Positions 33,191 through 42,680 are shown, counted from the stretch's first letter. The stretch is DNA of 64,000 nucleotides from G963720475 sp963720475 (GCA_963720475.1 OY970394.1:1240001-1304000), one strand, 5' to 3'. Notes: generated by a model from the letters alone, not told the origin. Numbers and translations are program-made.

Positions 33191-34645
33191 ATGAGATCCA
33201 TTCTCCTAAGAGCAGCCCCGCTCGGGCTCGTGGCGCTCTTGGCGATGCCAGCGTTGGCATTCGCCCAGGACGCCAAGCTCGAGGACACCAACATCGCGCT
33301 CAACACGATGTGGGTTGTCGTCGCGGCCGTGCTCGTCATGTTCATGCAAGCGGGGTTCCTGTTCCTCGAGATCGGCTTCTCGCGGTCGAAGAACGTTGGC
33401 GTCGGGGTCGCAAAGATCCTGACGAACTTCTCGATCGCCGCGCTGTGTTACTGGGCGGTGGGCTTTGCCTTCGCGTTCGGCGGCGCCGGTGAGCTGATCG
33501 GGGACCATGGGTTCTTCCTCGACATCAGCTCGCTCCCGAGCGAGGCTGTCGGGCAGATCCCGATCCTCGAGATCGCGCCGATCACTCCGGCCGCGTTCCT
33601 GTTCTTCCAGTTCGTCTTCTGCGCTGTGTCGCTGGCGATTGTCTGGGGAACGACGCTCGAACGGATCAAGTTCAGCGCGTACGTGATCTACGCCATCGTC
33701 TTCTCGGCGTTCATCTACCCGATCATCAGCCACTGGATCTTCGGTGGCGGGTGGCTACAGGTCAACGTCGGCATGCAGGACTTCGCCGGCTCGACGGTGG
33801 TCCACTTGATGGGTGCGACGGGTGGCCTTGCAGCGCTGTTGCTGCTCGGCGCGCGTCGCGGTAAGTACGGGGCCGACAAGAAGCCACGCCCGATCCCGGG
33901 TCACTCGATGCCGCTCGTCGGCCTCGGTGTTCTGATCCTGTGGCTCGGCTGGTTCGGCTTCAACCCTGGTTCGACGCTGGGCGCCCTGGGCGGACGGTTC
34001 GCCGAGGTCGCGCTCGTGACGAACCTCGCCGCCGCGGCCGGTGTCGTGACGGCGCTCGCGACGATGTACGCGAAGACGAAGACGTACGACGTGGGTATGG
34101 CCGGCAACGGCGCGATCGCGGCCCTGGTCGCGATCACCGCCCCGTCGGGCTACGTCGAGTTCTGGGCGGCGCCGATCATCGGCGGTATCGCCGGTGTGCT
34201 CGTCGTCGTCGCGATCTACGCGATCGAGAAGGTGCTCGACGATCCTGTCGGCGCGCTCTCGGCGCACGGACTCGCCGGTATCTGGGGCACGCTCGCGTGC
34301 GGGTTGTTCACCTCTCCGCGGTATGCGGAGCTCAACGGTGTCGGCGACGCAGGGCTGTGGTACTCGGGCAGCTTCCATCAGCTGGGCGCACAGGCGCTCG
34401 GCGTCGGCGTGTCGTTCGCGTGCGTGTTCATCGTGTCGATCCTCGTTTTCGCGGCGATCAAGTACACGATCGGGCTGCGCGTGACGCCAGAAGAGGAAGA
34501 TGCCGGTCTGGACATCTCGGAAACGGGCATGTACGGCTATCCGGAGCAGTTCATCCCACCGTCTGAGGCCGCTTCGGCCCCGGTCACGGCGGCACGTGGC
34601 GCTCCGGCGAATGCCACCGCAACGCCCGCACCGAGCGAGAGCTAA
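33191..34645 (+). CDS. amt: Ammonium transporter (AmtB)
   Basis: 484 residues. An N-terminal signal-like helix (LGLVALLAMPALAFAQ) precedes the Amt/Rh core of 11 helices: NTMWVVVAAVLVMFMQAGF, QFVFCAVSLAIVWGT, the pore histidines at His205 (STVVHLMGATGG) and in LSAHGLAGIWGTL, and PGHSMPLVGLGVLILWLGWF. It conducts ammonium across the membrane. A Pro/Ala tail follows. The start is backed by AGGAGGG 12 bases upstream. The PII gene follows after 16 bases, the classic amtB-glnK arrangement, so PII probably gates this channel. Confidence 0.95.
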   Translation: MRSILLRAAPLGLVALLAMPALAFAQDAKLEDTNIALNTMWVVVAAVLVMFMQAGFLFLEIGFSRSKNVGVGVAKILTNFSIAALCYWAVGFAFAFGGAGELIGDHGFFLDISSLPSEAVGQIPILEIAPITPAAFLFFQFVFCAVSLAIVWGTTLERIKFSAYVIYAIVFSAFIYPIISHWIFGGGWLQVNVGMQDFAGSTVVHLMGATGGLAALLLLGARRGKYGADKKPRPIPGHSMPLVGLGVLILWLGWFGFNPGSTLGALGGRFAEVALVTNLAAAAGVVTALATMYAKTKTYDVGMAGNGAIAALVAITAPSGYVEFWAAPIIGGIAGVLVVVAIYAIEKVLDDPVGALSAHGLAGIWGTLACGLFTSPRYAELNGVGDAGLWYSGSFHQLGAQALGVGVSFACVFIVSILVFAAIKYTIGLRVTPEEEDAGLDISETGMYGYPEQFIPPSEAASAPVTAARGAPANATATPAPSES

Positions 34646-34661
34646 GGGGGTGATTGACCAG

Positions 34662-35036
34662 ATGAAGAAAATCGAGGCATTCATCCGCCACGAGGCCTTC
34701 GAGCCGATCCGCATGGAGCTGCTCGAGAAGGGCTTCCCGAGCATCTCGATCGCCGAGTACAAGGGATCGGGACGGCAGAAGGGGATCACGGAGCACTATC
34801 GAGGCTCTGAGGTGACGATCCACCTGCGGCCGAAGCTCAAGCTCGAGATCGTGGTCGAGGTGAAGGACGTGGGCGTGGTCAAGGAGACCATCCTCAAGCA
34901 CGCTCGCACCGGATCCGTGGGTGACGGCAAGATCTTCGTCTTGCCCGTGGATGAGGCGGTACGCATCCGCACCGGCGAAGACGGGGAGACCGTCCTCCAG
35001 GCGCACGAGGCTGAGGAGATCCCGGCCGGCGCCTAG
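34662..35036 (+). CDS. glnK: Nitrogen regulatory protein PII (GlnK/GlnB)
   Basis: 124 residues from ATG 34662 (MKKIEAFIRHEAFEPIR); a GTG 12 bases earlier is a weaker alternative. GSGRQKGITEHYRGSEV marks the T-loop, TGSVGDGKIFVLPVDEAVRIRTGE the C-terminal PII signature. It senses 2-oxoglutarate and ATP/ADP and, next to amt, likely blocks the channel under nitrogen excess. Odd: the T-loop residue aligned with Tyr51, the nucleotidylylation site of many PII proteins, is Val51 here, while Tyr46 is kept. Control by covalent modification at 51 is therefore unlikely. Confidence 0.95.
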   Translation: MKKIEAFIRHEAFEPIRMELLEKGFPSISIAEYKGSGRQKGITEHYRGSEVTIHLRPKLKLEIVVEVKDVGVVKETILKHARTGSVGDGKIFVLPVDEAVRIRTGEDGETVLQAHEAEEIPAGA

Positions 35037-35092
35037 CCGGCGAGACAGCGGCACGGGCGGGGCGCCACGACGCGCCCCGCCCCGCCGATGCC

Positions 35093-36208
35093 ATGTCCTC
35101 GGCCGAGCCGCTCCCTACACCCAGAGGCGCCCACCTCGAGATGGTCGGCGCCGTGCTCGCGGGCGACGGCCTCGAGCGGGTTGGCGAGATCGCCGCCGCG
35201 CACACGGGTGCCCCGGTAGCCGTGATCGTCCCGCGGCTCGGGACGTCTTCGACCGCGTGGGCGGACTACGAACGCTACGTTGCGGCGAAGCTCGCGGGCG
35301 GGACACCGGCGCGGCCCGACGGGGTCGTTGCGGAAGTGCCGGTCGCGTCCGGCGGCCAAGAGCTCGGGGCGGTGCTGTTGCTGGGAGAGGGAAGCCCCGA
35401 CGCGGGGGAGTACCTCCACGTCGCCGCGGTCGCGGCGCTGACGGAGGTCGCCGTCGCGGAGGCGCGCGACGAGACCGAGCAGTCGCTCCGCGGCTCGTTC
35501 GTCGAGGAGCTGATGACGCGCGACGACCTCGAGCCCGCCGACGTGGTGCGCCGCGCGGGCCGGCTCGGGACCGACCTCGCACGCGGCGCCGTGGCGATCT
35601 GCGCGGACCCCAACGGCCGCGCGCCCGGTCGCGTGGTGGCGGCGATCTCGGCCGAGTGCTCGGACGCGCTCGCACAGGTGGTCGGCGAGCGGGTCTTCGC
35701 GTTGCTCCCGGTGGATAGCGACGAGGCCCGCCGGATCGTCGCGCGTCTCGGGCGCCAGACGACCGTCGGCGTCTCGTCGCGTTACTCCGACCCCCTCGAT
35801 ATGCGCCGCGCCCTCGAGGAGGCCGAGCTCGTGCTCGAGGTCGCGGCCGCCGGCGGGAACACCTCCGACGGGGAGATCGGCGGAGGCACCTACCGGCTCC
35901 TGTTCCGCGTGCTCGCGAGCCACCCGGAGGAGGTGCGCAGCTTCTACGCGGACACCGTGGCGCCCCTGGTCTCCTACGACGAGCAGTACAACTCCGACCT
36001 CGTCGGCACGCTCGACGCCTATCTGGCGCAGAACTGCAACATGAACGCGACCGCGCAGGCGATCCACGCGCATCGCCACACGGTCTCCTACCGGCTCGAA
36101 CGGGTGCGCGACCTCACCGGTCTCGACCCCTTCACCTCCGAGGACCGCGAACGCCTCGGCCTCGGGCTGAAGGCCTATCGCATCATCGCCCCGCGCCTGC
36201 CGCGATAA
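35093..36208 (+). CDS. PucR/CdaR-type transcriptional regulator
   Basis: 371 residues. The C-terminal helix-turn-helix of the PucR (HTH_30) type is clear: YLAQNCNMNATAQAIHAHRH, TVSYRLERVRDLTGLDP. The N-terminal 300 residues contain a GGDEF-like/CdaR middle region (TTVGVSSRYSDPLDMRRALE and EAELVLEVA) and no recognised sensor. Such regulators control purine, diacid or amino-acid use. Adjacent to amt-glnK, so a link to nitrogen metabolism is plausible but unproven. ATG at 35093. Confidence 0.85.
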   Translation: MSSAEPLPTPRGAHLEMVGAVLAGDGLERVGEIAAAHTGAPVAVIVPRLGTSSTAWADYERYVAAKLAGGTPARPDGVVAEVPVASGGQELGAVLLLGEGSPDAGEYLHVAAVAALTEVAVAEARDETEQSLRGSFVEELMTRDDLEPADVVRRAGRLGTDLARGAVAICADPNGRAPGRVVAAISAECSDALAQVVGERVFALLPVDSDEARRIVARLGRQTTVGVSSRYSDPLDMRRALEEAELVLEVAAAGGNTSDGEIGGGTYRLLFRVLASHPEEVRSFYADTVAPLVSYDEQYNSDLVGTLDAYLAQNCNMNATAQAIHAHRHTVSYRLERVRDLTGLDPFTSEDRERLGLGLKAYRIIAPRLPR

Positions 36209-36216
36209 TCGAGCGC

Positions 36217-36402
36217 GTGGCAAACGCCGGCCTCTGCGACCGCTGCCGCCATCAGCGGATCGTCCGCAACACGCGCGGGTCCGTTTTCTCGCTGTGCGAG
36301 CGCTCGAAGACGGAGCCCGAGCGCTTCCCGCGCTATCCGCGCGTGCCGGTGGAGCGCTGCGACGGGTTCGAGGAGCGGCGCGTCGCGGCTACTCCTCCTT
36401 GA
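36217..36402 (+). CDS. Small cysteine-rich (zinc-ribbon-like) protein (61 aa)
   Basis: GTG start eight bases after the regulator's stop. LCDRCRHQRIVRNTRGSVFS with LCERSKTEP and VERCDGFEER gives CxxC plus two further cysteines, consistent with one zinc site. I recall similar very short proteins in Thermoleophilia genomes, of unknown function. The 3' end overlaps the convergent lipoprotein gene by 14 bases. Confidence 0.65.
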   Translation: MANAGLCDRCRHQRIVRNTRGSVFSLCERSKTEPERFPRYPRVPVERCDGFEERRVAATPP

Positions 36403-37027
36403 TGACGGTCTTGCCGTCGGCGTCGGAGACCTTCGCGGTCGGCGGCTTCTCGGCGATCACGCCCTCGAACTGGCCGGTTGCCGGCAGGCCGGAGGCGAGC
36501 ACGGCCTTGGCCTTGCCGTCGAGTCCCGCGGAGAGAGTCCAGACGATCCGGTAGGGGCCGGAGACGACCGCCGTCACCCTGAACGCGAACCGCTTCGACT
36601 TGCGCGGCGGAAGCTTGCCGAGCGCGTAGGTGTCCACGTACGCCGTCTGCGATCCGGGCGGGATGTCCTCCTGGCTCTCGGCGAGGCCGCCGAGGTTGCG
36701 CGGGCGGCCGTTGACGACGAAGACCGGACGGTCCGGGTCGGCGAGCTGCGGATCGGCTGAGCGGCGGTCGAGCGCGTCGATCCGGCCGCGCGGAGTGTTG
36801 CGGCCGAAGGTGATCACCAGGTTCTTGATCTCCTTGTCGCCGATGTTGCGGACGAAGAACTCGAGCTGCGAGCTCTTCGCCAGCTTCTGCTTCAAGGGAA
36901 AGTCGGCCTCGAGGACGGCAACCTTGTACTCGCCCTCGTCCTCGTCGGCGTCCTGGCGCTCGCCGCCGCCGCAACCGGTCGCGACGAGCACGGCTGCGAG
37001 TGAGACGGCGGGGATCCACGCGCGCAT
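36389..37027 (-). CDS. Lipoprotein of unknown function (212 aa)
   Basis: ATG 37027: a short signal (WIPAVSLAAVLVATGCGGG) with a lipobox cysteine at about residue 18. The mature part has beta-sandwich-like strands (QLEFFVRNIGDKEIKNLVIT; RFAFRVTAVVSGPYRIVWTL), similar in style to DUF4352/CARDB-type extracellular domains, with VFVVNGRPRNLGG in the middle. A longer reading to 37135 exists but starts with non-signal sequence and is rejected. Surface-anchored; no catalytic motif. Confidence 0.7.
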   Translation of the reverse strand: MRAWIPAVSLAAVLVATGCGGGERQDADEDEGEYKVAVLEADFPLKQKLAKSSQLEFFVRNIGDKEIKNLVITFGRNTPRGRIDALDRRSADPQLADPDRPVFVVNGRPRNLGGLAESQEDIPPGSQTAYVDTYALGKLPPRKSKRFAFRVTAVVSGPYRIVWTLSAGLDGKAKAVLASGLPATGQFEGVIAEKPPTAKVSDADGKTVIKEE

Positions 37028-37148
37028 GAACGCTGGCCTTCGCCCCTGAGTCCTCCTCGCCTCCAAAGCGAGCGGAACATACCACGGGGGATAGCGGCCC
37101 AACCCCGCTTGCCGATGCGACCAATGGGCGGACACTTGCGGTTGTCAC

Positions 37149-37178
37149 TTGGCAGGCGCCCTGTGGATGCCTTAGGCT
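37149..37178 (+). promoter_or_regulatory. Candidate promoter of the MlaE-MlaF-MMPL operon
   Basis: TTGGCA (37149-37154) and TAGGCT (37173-37178) are separated by 18 bases in the 205-base region between the divergent lipoprotein and the first permease. A strong ribosome site (GGGGGAGGAAAC) precedes the GTG at 37234. Consensus match is moderate. Confidence 0.4.
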
Positions 37179-37233
37179 TACCCGCACGCAGTCGGAGCGC
37201 CGTAGAGGGGCGTTCCGGGGGAGGAAACACAGG

Positions 37234-38040
37234 GTGGTCCGCGCCGCAGCAGATCGAGCATTCCTACCGACCAAGAACCTGCTCGAGCAGGTCGGGGACA
37301 TGATGATCCTGACCGGCAAGACGCTGCTCAGTGCGCTGCGCCCGCCCTACCCCTACGGCGGCGAGTTCATCCAGCAGTTCCTCTTCGCGCTCAGGCTCTG
37401 CTGGTTCCCGCTGCTGATCTCGACGATCGCCTTCGGCTACGGCGCCCCGGGCCTCCAAGCGGGCAACTTCCTCGTCCTCTTCGGAGCGCTCGACCGCCTC
37501 GGCGGCTTCTTCGTGCTCGCCTCGGTCCGGGAGTTCGCCCCCTTCGTCACGGCGATCATCCTCGCCGGCGTCGCCGGCACGGCGATCACCGCCGACCTCG
37601 GCGCGCGCAAGATCCGCGAGGAGCTCGACGCGCTCCAGGTGCTCGGCGTCGACCCGATCAAGAACCTCGTCGTCCCACGCTTCCTCAGCCTGATGATCGT
37701 CACCGGCCTGTTCAACATCTACGCGCTGATGTTCGGCATCTTCGGCGGCGTGCTCGCGACGCTCACCTTCGGCGCGCCGCTCGGCCCCTTCTTCGCCACC
37801 CTGCTCACGAACGCCTCTACCACCGACCTCTGGGGGTCGGTCGTGAAGACGACGCTCTTCGGAGCGATCATCGCCGTCGTCTCCTGTTACAAGGGGATGA
37901 CTGCGTCCGGAGGCGCCGCCGGCGTGGGTAGAGCCGTCAACCAGGGCGTCGTCATCAGCTTCCTCGGCATCTTCGCCTTCAACTACGTCTTCACCCAGAC
38001 GCTGTTGGCGACCCATCCCGAGATCTCGGTGATCAAGTAA
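37234..38040 (+). CDS. MlaE/YrbE-family ABC permease (first)
   Basis: 268 residues, GTG start with GGGGGAGG upstream. MlaE signatures: LVLFGALDRLGGFFVLASVR, REFAPFVTAIILAGVAGTAI, ARKIREELDALQVLGVDPIK, then GCYKGMTASGGAAGVGRAVN-like end (SCYKGMTASGGAAGVG). In Mla/Mce systems two such permeases plus an ATPase move phospholipids, sterols or other lipids. Five to six membrane helices. The stop overlaps the next start (TAATG). YrbE1A-like position. Confidence 0.92.
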   Translation: MVRAAADRAFLPTKNLLEQVGDMMILTGKTLLSALRPPYPYGGEFIQQFLFALRLCWFPLLISTIAFGYGAPGLQAGNFLVLFGALDRLGGFFVLASVREFAPFVTAIILAGVAGTAITADLGARKIREELDALQVLGVDPIKNLVVPRFLSLMIVTGLFNIYALMFGIFGGVLATLTFGAPLGPFFATLLTNASTTDLWGSVVKTTLFGAIIAVVSCYKGMTASGGAAGVGRAVNQGVVISFLGIFAFNYVFTQTLLATHPEISVIK

Positions 38041-38840
38041 TGGGCAAGACCTGGCTCGCAGTCCCGAAGGACTGGATCGCGAACTTCGGCACGATCGCGA
38101 AGTTCTGCGCCCGCGTGATGGGCGACGTCTACAGCCTGCGTGTGTTCCGCTTCTTCGGCGAGGCCCTGCGCCAGGCCGGCGTCCTGATCATCGGCTCGAC
38201 GATCGTCATCTGGGGCCTCGCCTTCATCCTCGGCCTGCAGTGCGGGATCGAGGGTGCCTACTTCAACCGCTCCGTCGGTGCGCCCGCCTACGCCGGCGTC
38301 TTCTCCGCCTGGTGCGACCTGCGCGAGATCATGCCCTACGCCTTCGGCTACATGATGGCCGCGAAGGTCGGCACGGGCATCGTCGCCGAGCTCGGCGCGA
38401 TGCGGATCTCCGACGAGATCGACGCGCTCGAGGTGATGGGCATCAACTCGATGGTCTTCCTCTGTGCGACGCGGTTGCTGGCCGCGTGGCTCGTGCTGCC
38501 GTTCATGTACATCGCGGCCGTCGGCGCCGGCTTCTTCGCCTCCTACCTGGCGGTGGTCCAACAAATTGGCGAGGTGTCATCCGGGGGGTTCTTCCTCATC
38601 TTCTGGATGTTCCAGAACCCACCCGACCTGCTCTACAGCGTCATCAAGGCGATGTTCATGGCGACCGTGATCGTGCTGGTCGGCTGCTACTACGGCTACA
38701 CCGCTTCCGGCGGACCGGTCGGCGTCGGCACGGCCACGGCAAAGTCGATGGTGCTCAACACCGTCGCAGTCCACCTCGTCGGGATGCTCGGTACCCAGAT
38801 CTTCTGGGGCGCGAATCCAAGAGCCCCAATCGGCGGTTGA
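38040..38840 (+). CDS. MlaE/YrbE-family ABC permease (second)
   Basis: 266 residues starting inside the stop of the first permease. CDLREIMPYAFGYMMAAKVG, GAMRISDEIDALEVMGINSM and CYYGYTASGGPVGVG mirror the first copy and define the family; the EIDALEVMG coupling helix binds the ATPase. It is the YrbE1B-like partner in a heterodimeric lipid importer. No MCE substrate-channel genes follow it, unlike canonical mce operons. Confidence 0.92.
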   Translation: MGKTWLAVPKDWIANFGTIAKFCARVMGDVYSLRVFRFFGEALRQAGVLIIGSTIVIWGLAFILGLQCGIEGAYFNRSVGAPAYAGVFSAWCDLREIMPYAFGYMMAAKVGTGIVAELGAMRISDEIDALEVMGINSMVFLCATRLLAAWLVLPFMYIAAVGAGFFASYLAVVQQIGEVSSGGFFLIFWMFQNPPDLLYSVIKAMFMATVIVLVGCYYGYTASGGPVGVGTATAKSMVLNTVAVHLVGMLGTQIFWGANPRAPIGG

Positions 38841-38863
38841 GAGCCGCGACCTAAGGAGACAAA

Positions 38864-39844
38864 GTGGAAGACAAAGACAGCGTCAGGGAGCAGCAGAAAG
38901 CGCGTCAGGAGGCTATGAAGGAGCGCGCCGCGGAACCGCTTTCCGAAGAGGAGCAGCAGGCGACCGAAGCGCGCTCCGCGGCTGCCAGGGACGAGGACGT
39001 CGGCGAGATCCCGGAGAACATCATCGACCAGACCCGCGAGGGGGAGCACCCCTACCACTGGCACACGGGGCTCAAGCGCGACCACGGCTCGGTTGACGCG
39101 GTCGAGTTCATCGACGTCCACAAGGCCTTCGGGCGCAACGTCATCCTCAACGGCCTCAACCTCGGCATCCCCGACAACCAGATCTCGATGATCCTCGGCC
39201 CGTCGGGCACGGGCAAGTCTGTCTGCATCAAGCACATGGTCGGGCTGCTCTACCCGGACGAGGGCGACGTGCTGGTCCACGGCGAGTCGGTGCCGAACAT
39301 GGCCGACGACGACCTCTTCGAGATGCGCAAGAAGTTCGGCGTCCTGTTCCAGGACGGCGCGCTGTTCGGCTCGATGAACCTCTACGACAACGTCGCTTTC
39401 CCGCTGCGCCAGCACACCGACAAGGGCGAGGACGAGATCGACGACATCGTCTCGAAGCGGCTCCGGGAGGTCGGCCTCGCGGGCGCGCACGACAAGATGC
39501 CGAACGAGCTCTCCGGCGGGATGCGCAAGCGCGCCGGCTTCGCGCGCGCGCTCGTGCTCGACCCGGACATCGTGCTCTTCGACGAGCCCGACTCCGGCCT
39601 CGACCCGGTGCGCACGGCGCTCCTGTGCGAGCTGATCCAGGAGATCCACGAGGAGAACGGCGGCGCGTACGTGGTCATCACGCACGACATCATGTCCGCC
39701 CGCCGCGTGGCCGACTTCATCTCGGTCCTGTGGAAGGGGCGGATCGTCGAGTCCGGCCCGGCGAGCGAGCTGTTCAACTCCGACAACCAGTTCGTATCCC
39801 AGTTTCTCGCCGGCGAGGCCGCAGGCCCGCTGGGCATGGAGTAG
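38864..39844 (+). CDS. ABC transporter ATPase of the MlaF/Mkl type
   Basis: 326 residues, GTG start with AAGGAG upstream. A charged N-terminal extension of about 75 residues (many Glu/Gln/Arg, no helix predicted to cross the membrane) precedes the ATPase: FIDVHKAFGRNVILNGLNLG, Walker A GPSGTGKSVCIKH, KFGVLFQDGALFGSMNLYDN, signature LSGGMRKRAGFARAL, Walker B IVLFDEPDSGLDPV, and the switch His in VITHDIMSARR. The DGALFGSM Q-loop region is characteristic of MlaF. It drives the two upstream permeases. Confidence 0.93.
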   Translation: MEDKDSVREQQKARQEAMKERAAEPLSEEEQQATEARSAAARDEDVGEIPENIIDQTREGEHPYHWHTGLKRDHGSVDAVEFIDVHKAFGRNVILNGLNLGIPDNQISMILGPSGTGKSVCIKHMVGLLYPDEGDVLVHGESVPNMADDDLFEMRKKFGVLFQDGALFGSMNLYDNVAFPLRQHTDKGEDEIDDIVSKRLREVGLAGAHDKMPNELSGGMRKRAGFARALVLDPDIVLFDEPDSGLDPVRTALLCELIQEIHEENGGAYVVITHDIMSARRVADFISVLWKGRIVESGPASELFNSDNQFVSQFLAGEAAGPLGME

Positions 39845-39878
39845 CGCCTCCACCGACAACGGCTCGTAAGCTGACCCG

Positions 39879-42680
39879 GTGAGGGTGGGCGACCGCTTCG
39901 AGGCACTGGTCCGCGCGGTCGCGCGGCGACCGCTGCCCGTGCTCGTGGCGGCGGCTGTGCTGTGCCTCGTCGCGGCGGGGTTCGCGTTCCGGCTCGAGCC
40001 GAGCGCCTCGACCGACACGCTGATCTCACGCTCGACGGACAGCTTCAAGGCGACCGAGCGCTTCAAGAAGCAGTTCGGCGACGACCCGGTCATTGTCTTC
40101 GTCAAGGGAAACCTCGAAAAGACGATCCTGACCGCGGACCTCGGGCGCCTGATACGCCTCGAGGGTTGCCTGTCCGGCAACGTGCCCGAACAGGGTCTCC
40201 AGGCGCTGCCAAAGGTCTGCCGCGAGCTCGCCGCGCTGAAGCCGGCAACGGTGGTCTACGGGCCGGGCACGTTCGTCAACACCGCCGCCGATCAGATCCT
40301 GAAGGGATTCAAGGCGCGCCAGTCGCAGGCCGCCGCGGAGGGCAAGGCGGCCGCCGACTCCGCGCGCAAGGCCGCGGCGAAGCAGGGGCTCCCGCCGTCC
40401 GAGCAGGACCGGCTCGCGAAGCAGGCGGAGGGACTCGCCAACCAGAAGTTCGTCGAGGAGGCGCTGAAGCTCGCGCTGCGCTACGGGCTGACGAGCCTGC
40501 CATCGGTGGACAACCCCGAGTTCGTCGCCCAGCTGGTGCTCGACTCGCAGGCGAAGTCGTGCACGCCGAAGGCGCGCTTCGCGTACCTGTTCCCTAGCTG
40601 TGACGGCGCGCTGATCCAGGTCCGGCTGCGGCCGGACCTGACCGATGCCGAACGGACGAAGGCGATCGGCCTGATCCGCGAGGCGACCCAGCTCGACGAC
40701 GCTACCTGCCGCGAGCGCCAGAGCCGGAGCAAACCCGCCGCGCGCGGCGGCTCGACCGGATCCGGGAGCCAGGCCCAGGCGGAGGCGGCGGAGGTCTGCG
40801 ACTTCACGCTCGAGGGCGGCGGGCGCTACGTCGTCTCGGGGGTGCCCGTGGTGGTGGACGGTCTCGCGTCGGCGGTCCAGGATGCGATCTTCGTTCTGCT
40901 CGGCGCCGCCCTGCTCGTGATGGCCGGGACGCTCGCGGTGGTTTTCCGCACCCGCCTGCGCCTGCTCCCGCTGACGCTCGCGCTTGGCGCGGCCTCGCTC
41001 ACCTTCGGCGCGCTTTCGCTCGCCGGCGGCGAGCTGACGATGGCCTCGATCGCCGTCCTCCCGGTGCTGATCGGCCTCGCCGTGGACTACGCGATCCAGT
41101 TCCAGGCGCGCTTTGACGAGCGGCGGCGGTCGGGTCCGGGGAAGAGTCCCGCCGAGGCGGCGCCCGAGGCCGCGCGGCTCGGCGGCCCGACGATCGCCAC
41201 CGCCGGGATCGCCACCGCCGCAGGGTTCCTCGTGCTGCTGCTGTCGCCGGTGCCGATGGTGAAGGGCTTCGGCCTGCTGCTGGTGATCGGGATCGTGCTA
41301 GCACTGGCCGGTGCGTTGACGGCGGGCTTCGCGGCGCTCGCGCGCTTCAGCGACCCCAAGCCGCGCGAAGACGGGGTCCCCCCGTTCGCGCCGCGCACGC
41401 GCGAATGGTTCGCCCGCACACGTGAGTGGATCGTTTCGAGCCGCGCCTGGGAGGACCTCGCCTACTTCGGCGGGCGCATCTGGGGCTTTCTGACTCACTG
41501 GGCCGAGCGCGCCTTCCGGGGAGCGATGGACCGACCGCGCCGCGCGCTTCTGATCGGACTCGTGCTCGCGGTCTGCGGCTGGGCGCTCGACACCCAGACC
41601 GAGGTCATCTCCGATGTGCGCGAGCTCGTCCCCCAGAACCTCCAGGCGTTGAAGGACGTGAACGAGCTGCAGCGCGCCAGCGGCGTCTCCGGCGAGATCG
41701 ACGTCGTCGTGCGGGCGAAAGACGTGACCGACCCGAAGGTCGTCGCCTGGATGGCGAAGTTCCAGCAGGACGTGCTGAACGCCCACGGCTACAAGCCGGG
41801 GGCGACCTGCGCGCAGCGCAAGGACCCGCCGGAGCTCTGTCCTGCGCTGTCGCTGCCCGACCTCTTCTCGAACCAGGCCGGCCGCGAGAGCCGCGACTCG
41901 ATCCGCGGGCTGCTCGCAGCGGTACCGCCGTACTTCTCCCAGGGCGTCGTCTCCGCACCCGAGCGCGACGGCTCGCGCCGGATCGCGAACCTGGCGTTCG
42001 GGATCCGGCTCGGCTCGCTCGAGCGCCAGCAGGAGGTGATCGAGGACGTCAAGCGGCGCCTCGACCCGCCGAAGGGCGTCGACGCGACCGTCGCCGGCCT
42101 GCCCGTGCTCGCCGCGCAGGCGAACGACTCGCTGTCGTCGCCGGGACGGCGAGCGCTCACCCTGCTGGCTGGGCTGGCGCTCGTGTTCATCGTGCTGCTC
42201 GCGGTCCGGCGACGCCTGCGCGACGCGACCGTGCCGCTGATCCCGATCGCGCTCGCGACGGGCTGGTCGGCACTCGTCCTCTTCCTGTTGCGGATCCCCC
42301 TCAACCCGATGTCGGTCACGCTCGGAGCGCTCGTGATTGCGATCTCGACCGAGTTCAGCGTGCTGCTGTCGGCGCGCTACGCGCAGGAGCGGGCCGACGG
42401 TGCCGCGCCGCGGGTGGCGATCGAGCGGACTTACGCCTCGACCGGCGCGGCCGTGCTCGCCTCCGGCGCGACCGCGATCGCCGGGTTCGCAGCGCTCGTC
42501 GTCTCGGACATTCGCATGCTGCGCGACTTCGGTATCTCGACCGTCGTCGACCTGACGGTCGCTCTGCTCGGCGTGATGGTGGTACTGCCCGCGGCGCTGA
42601 TCTGGGCCGAGGAGCACGGGCCGTTCAGCTGGCGCGATCTCATTCCCCGCCGCCCGCGCAGACGTAGGGTTCAGGAATGA
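39879..42680 (+). CDS. MMPL/RND-family membrane transporter
   Basis: 933 residues, GTG start. One N-terminal helix, an extracytoplasmic loop of about 280 residues with a Lys/Ala coiled region (QSQAAAEGKAAADSARKAAA), five helices (AIFVLLGAALLVMAGTLAVV; ITMASIAVLPVLIGLAVDYA-type GLAVDYAIQFQARFDE), then a second half repeating the plan (NDSLSSPGRRALTLLAGLAL; STEFSVLLSARYAQERADGA). The Asp-Tyr motif in TM4 (AVDYAIQ) is the proton-relay position; the second half has STEFSVLL instead. Relatives move lipids or hopanoids. Position after an MlaE/F importer suggests lipid handling. Confidence 0.88.
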   Translation: MRVGDRFEALVRAVARRPLPVLVAAAVLCLVAAGFAFRLEPSASTDTLISRSTDSFKATERFKKQFGDDPVIVFVKGNLEKTILTADLGRLIRLEGCLSGNVPEQGLQALPKVCRELAALKPATVVYGPGTFVNTAADQILKGFKARQSQAAAEGKAAADSARKAAAKQGLPPSEQDRLAKQAEGLANQKFVEEALKLALRYGLTSLPSVDNPEFVAQLVLDSQAKSCTPKARFAYLFPSCDGALIQVRLRPDLTDAERTKAIGLIREATQLDDATCRERQSRSKPAARGGSTGSGSQAQAEAAEVCDFTLEGGGRYVVSGVPVVVDGLASAVQDAIFVLLGAALLVMAGTLAVVFRTRLRLLPLTLALGAASLTFGALSLAGGELTMASIAVLPVLIGLAVDYAIQFQARFDERRRSGPGKSPAEAAPEAARLGGPTIATAGIATAAGFLVLLLSPVPMVKGFGLLLVIGIVLALAGALTAGFAALARFSDPKPREDGVPPFAPRTREWFARTREWIVSSRAWEDLAYFGGRIWGFLTHWAERAFRGAMDRPRRALLIGLVLAVCGWALDTQTEVISDVRELVPQNLQALKDVNELQRASGVSGEIDVVVRAKDVTDPKVVAWMAKFQQDVLNAHGYKPGATCAQRKDPPELCPALSLPDLFSNQAGRESRDSIRGLLAAVPPYFSQGVVSAPERDGSRRIANLAFGIRLGSLERQQEVIEDVKRRLDPPKGVDATVAGLPVLAAQANDSLSSPGRRALTLLAGLALVFIVLLAVRRRLRDATVPLIPIALATGWSALVLFLLRIPLNPMSVTLGALVIAISTEFSVLLSARYAQERADGAAPRVAIERTYASTGAAVLASGATAIAGFAALVVSDIRMLRDFGISTVVDLTVALLGVMVVLPAALIWAEEHGPFSWRDLIPRRPRRRRVQE

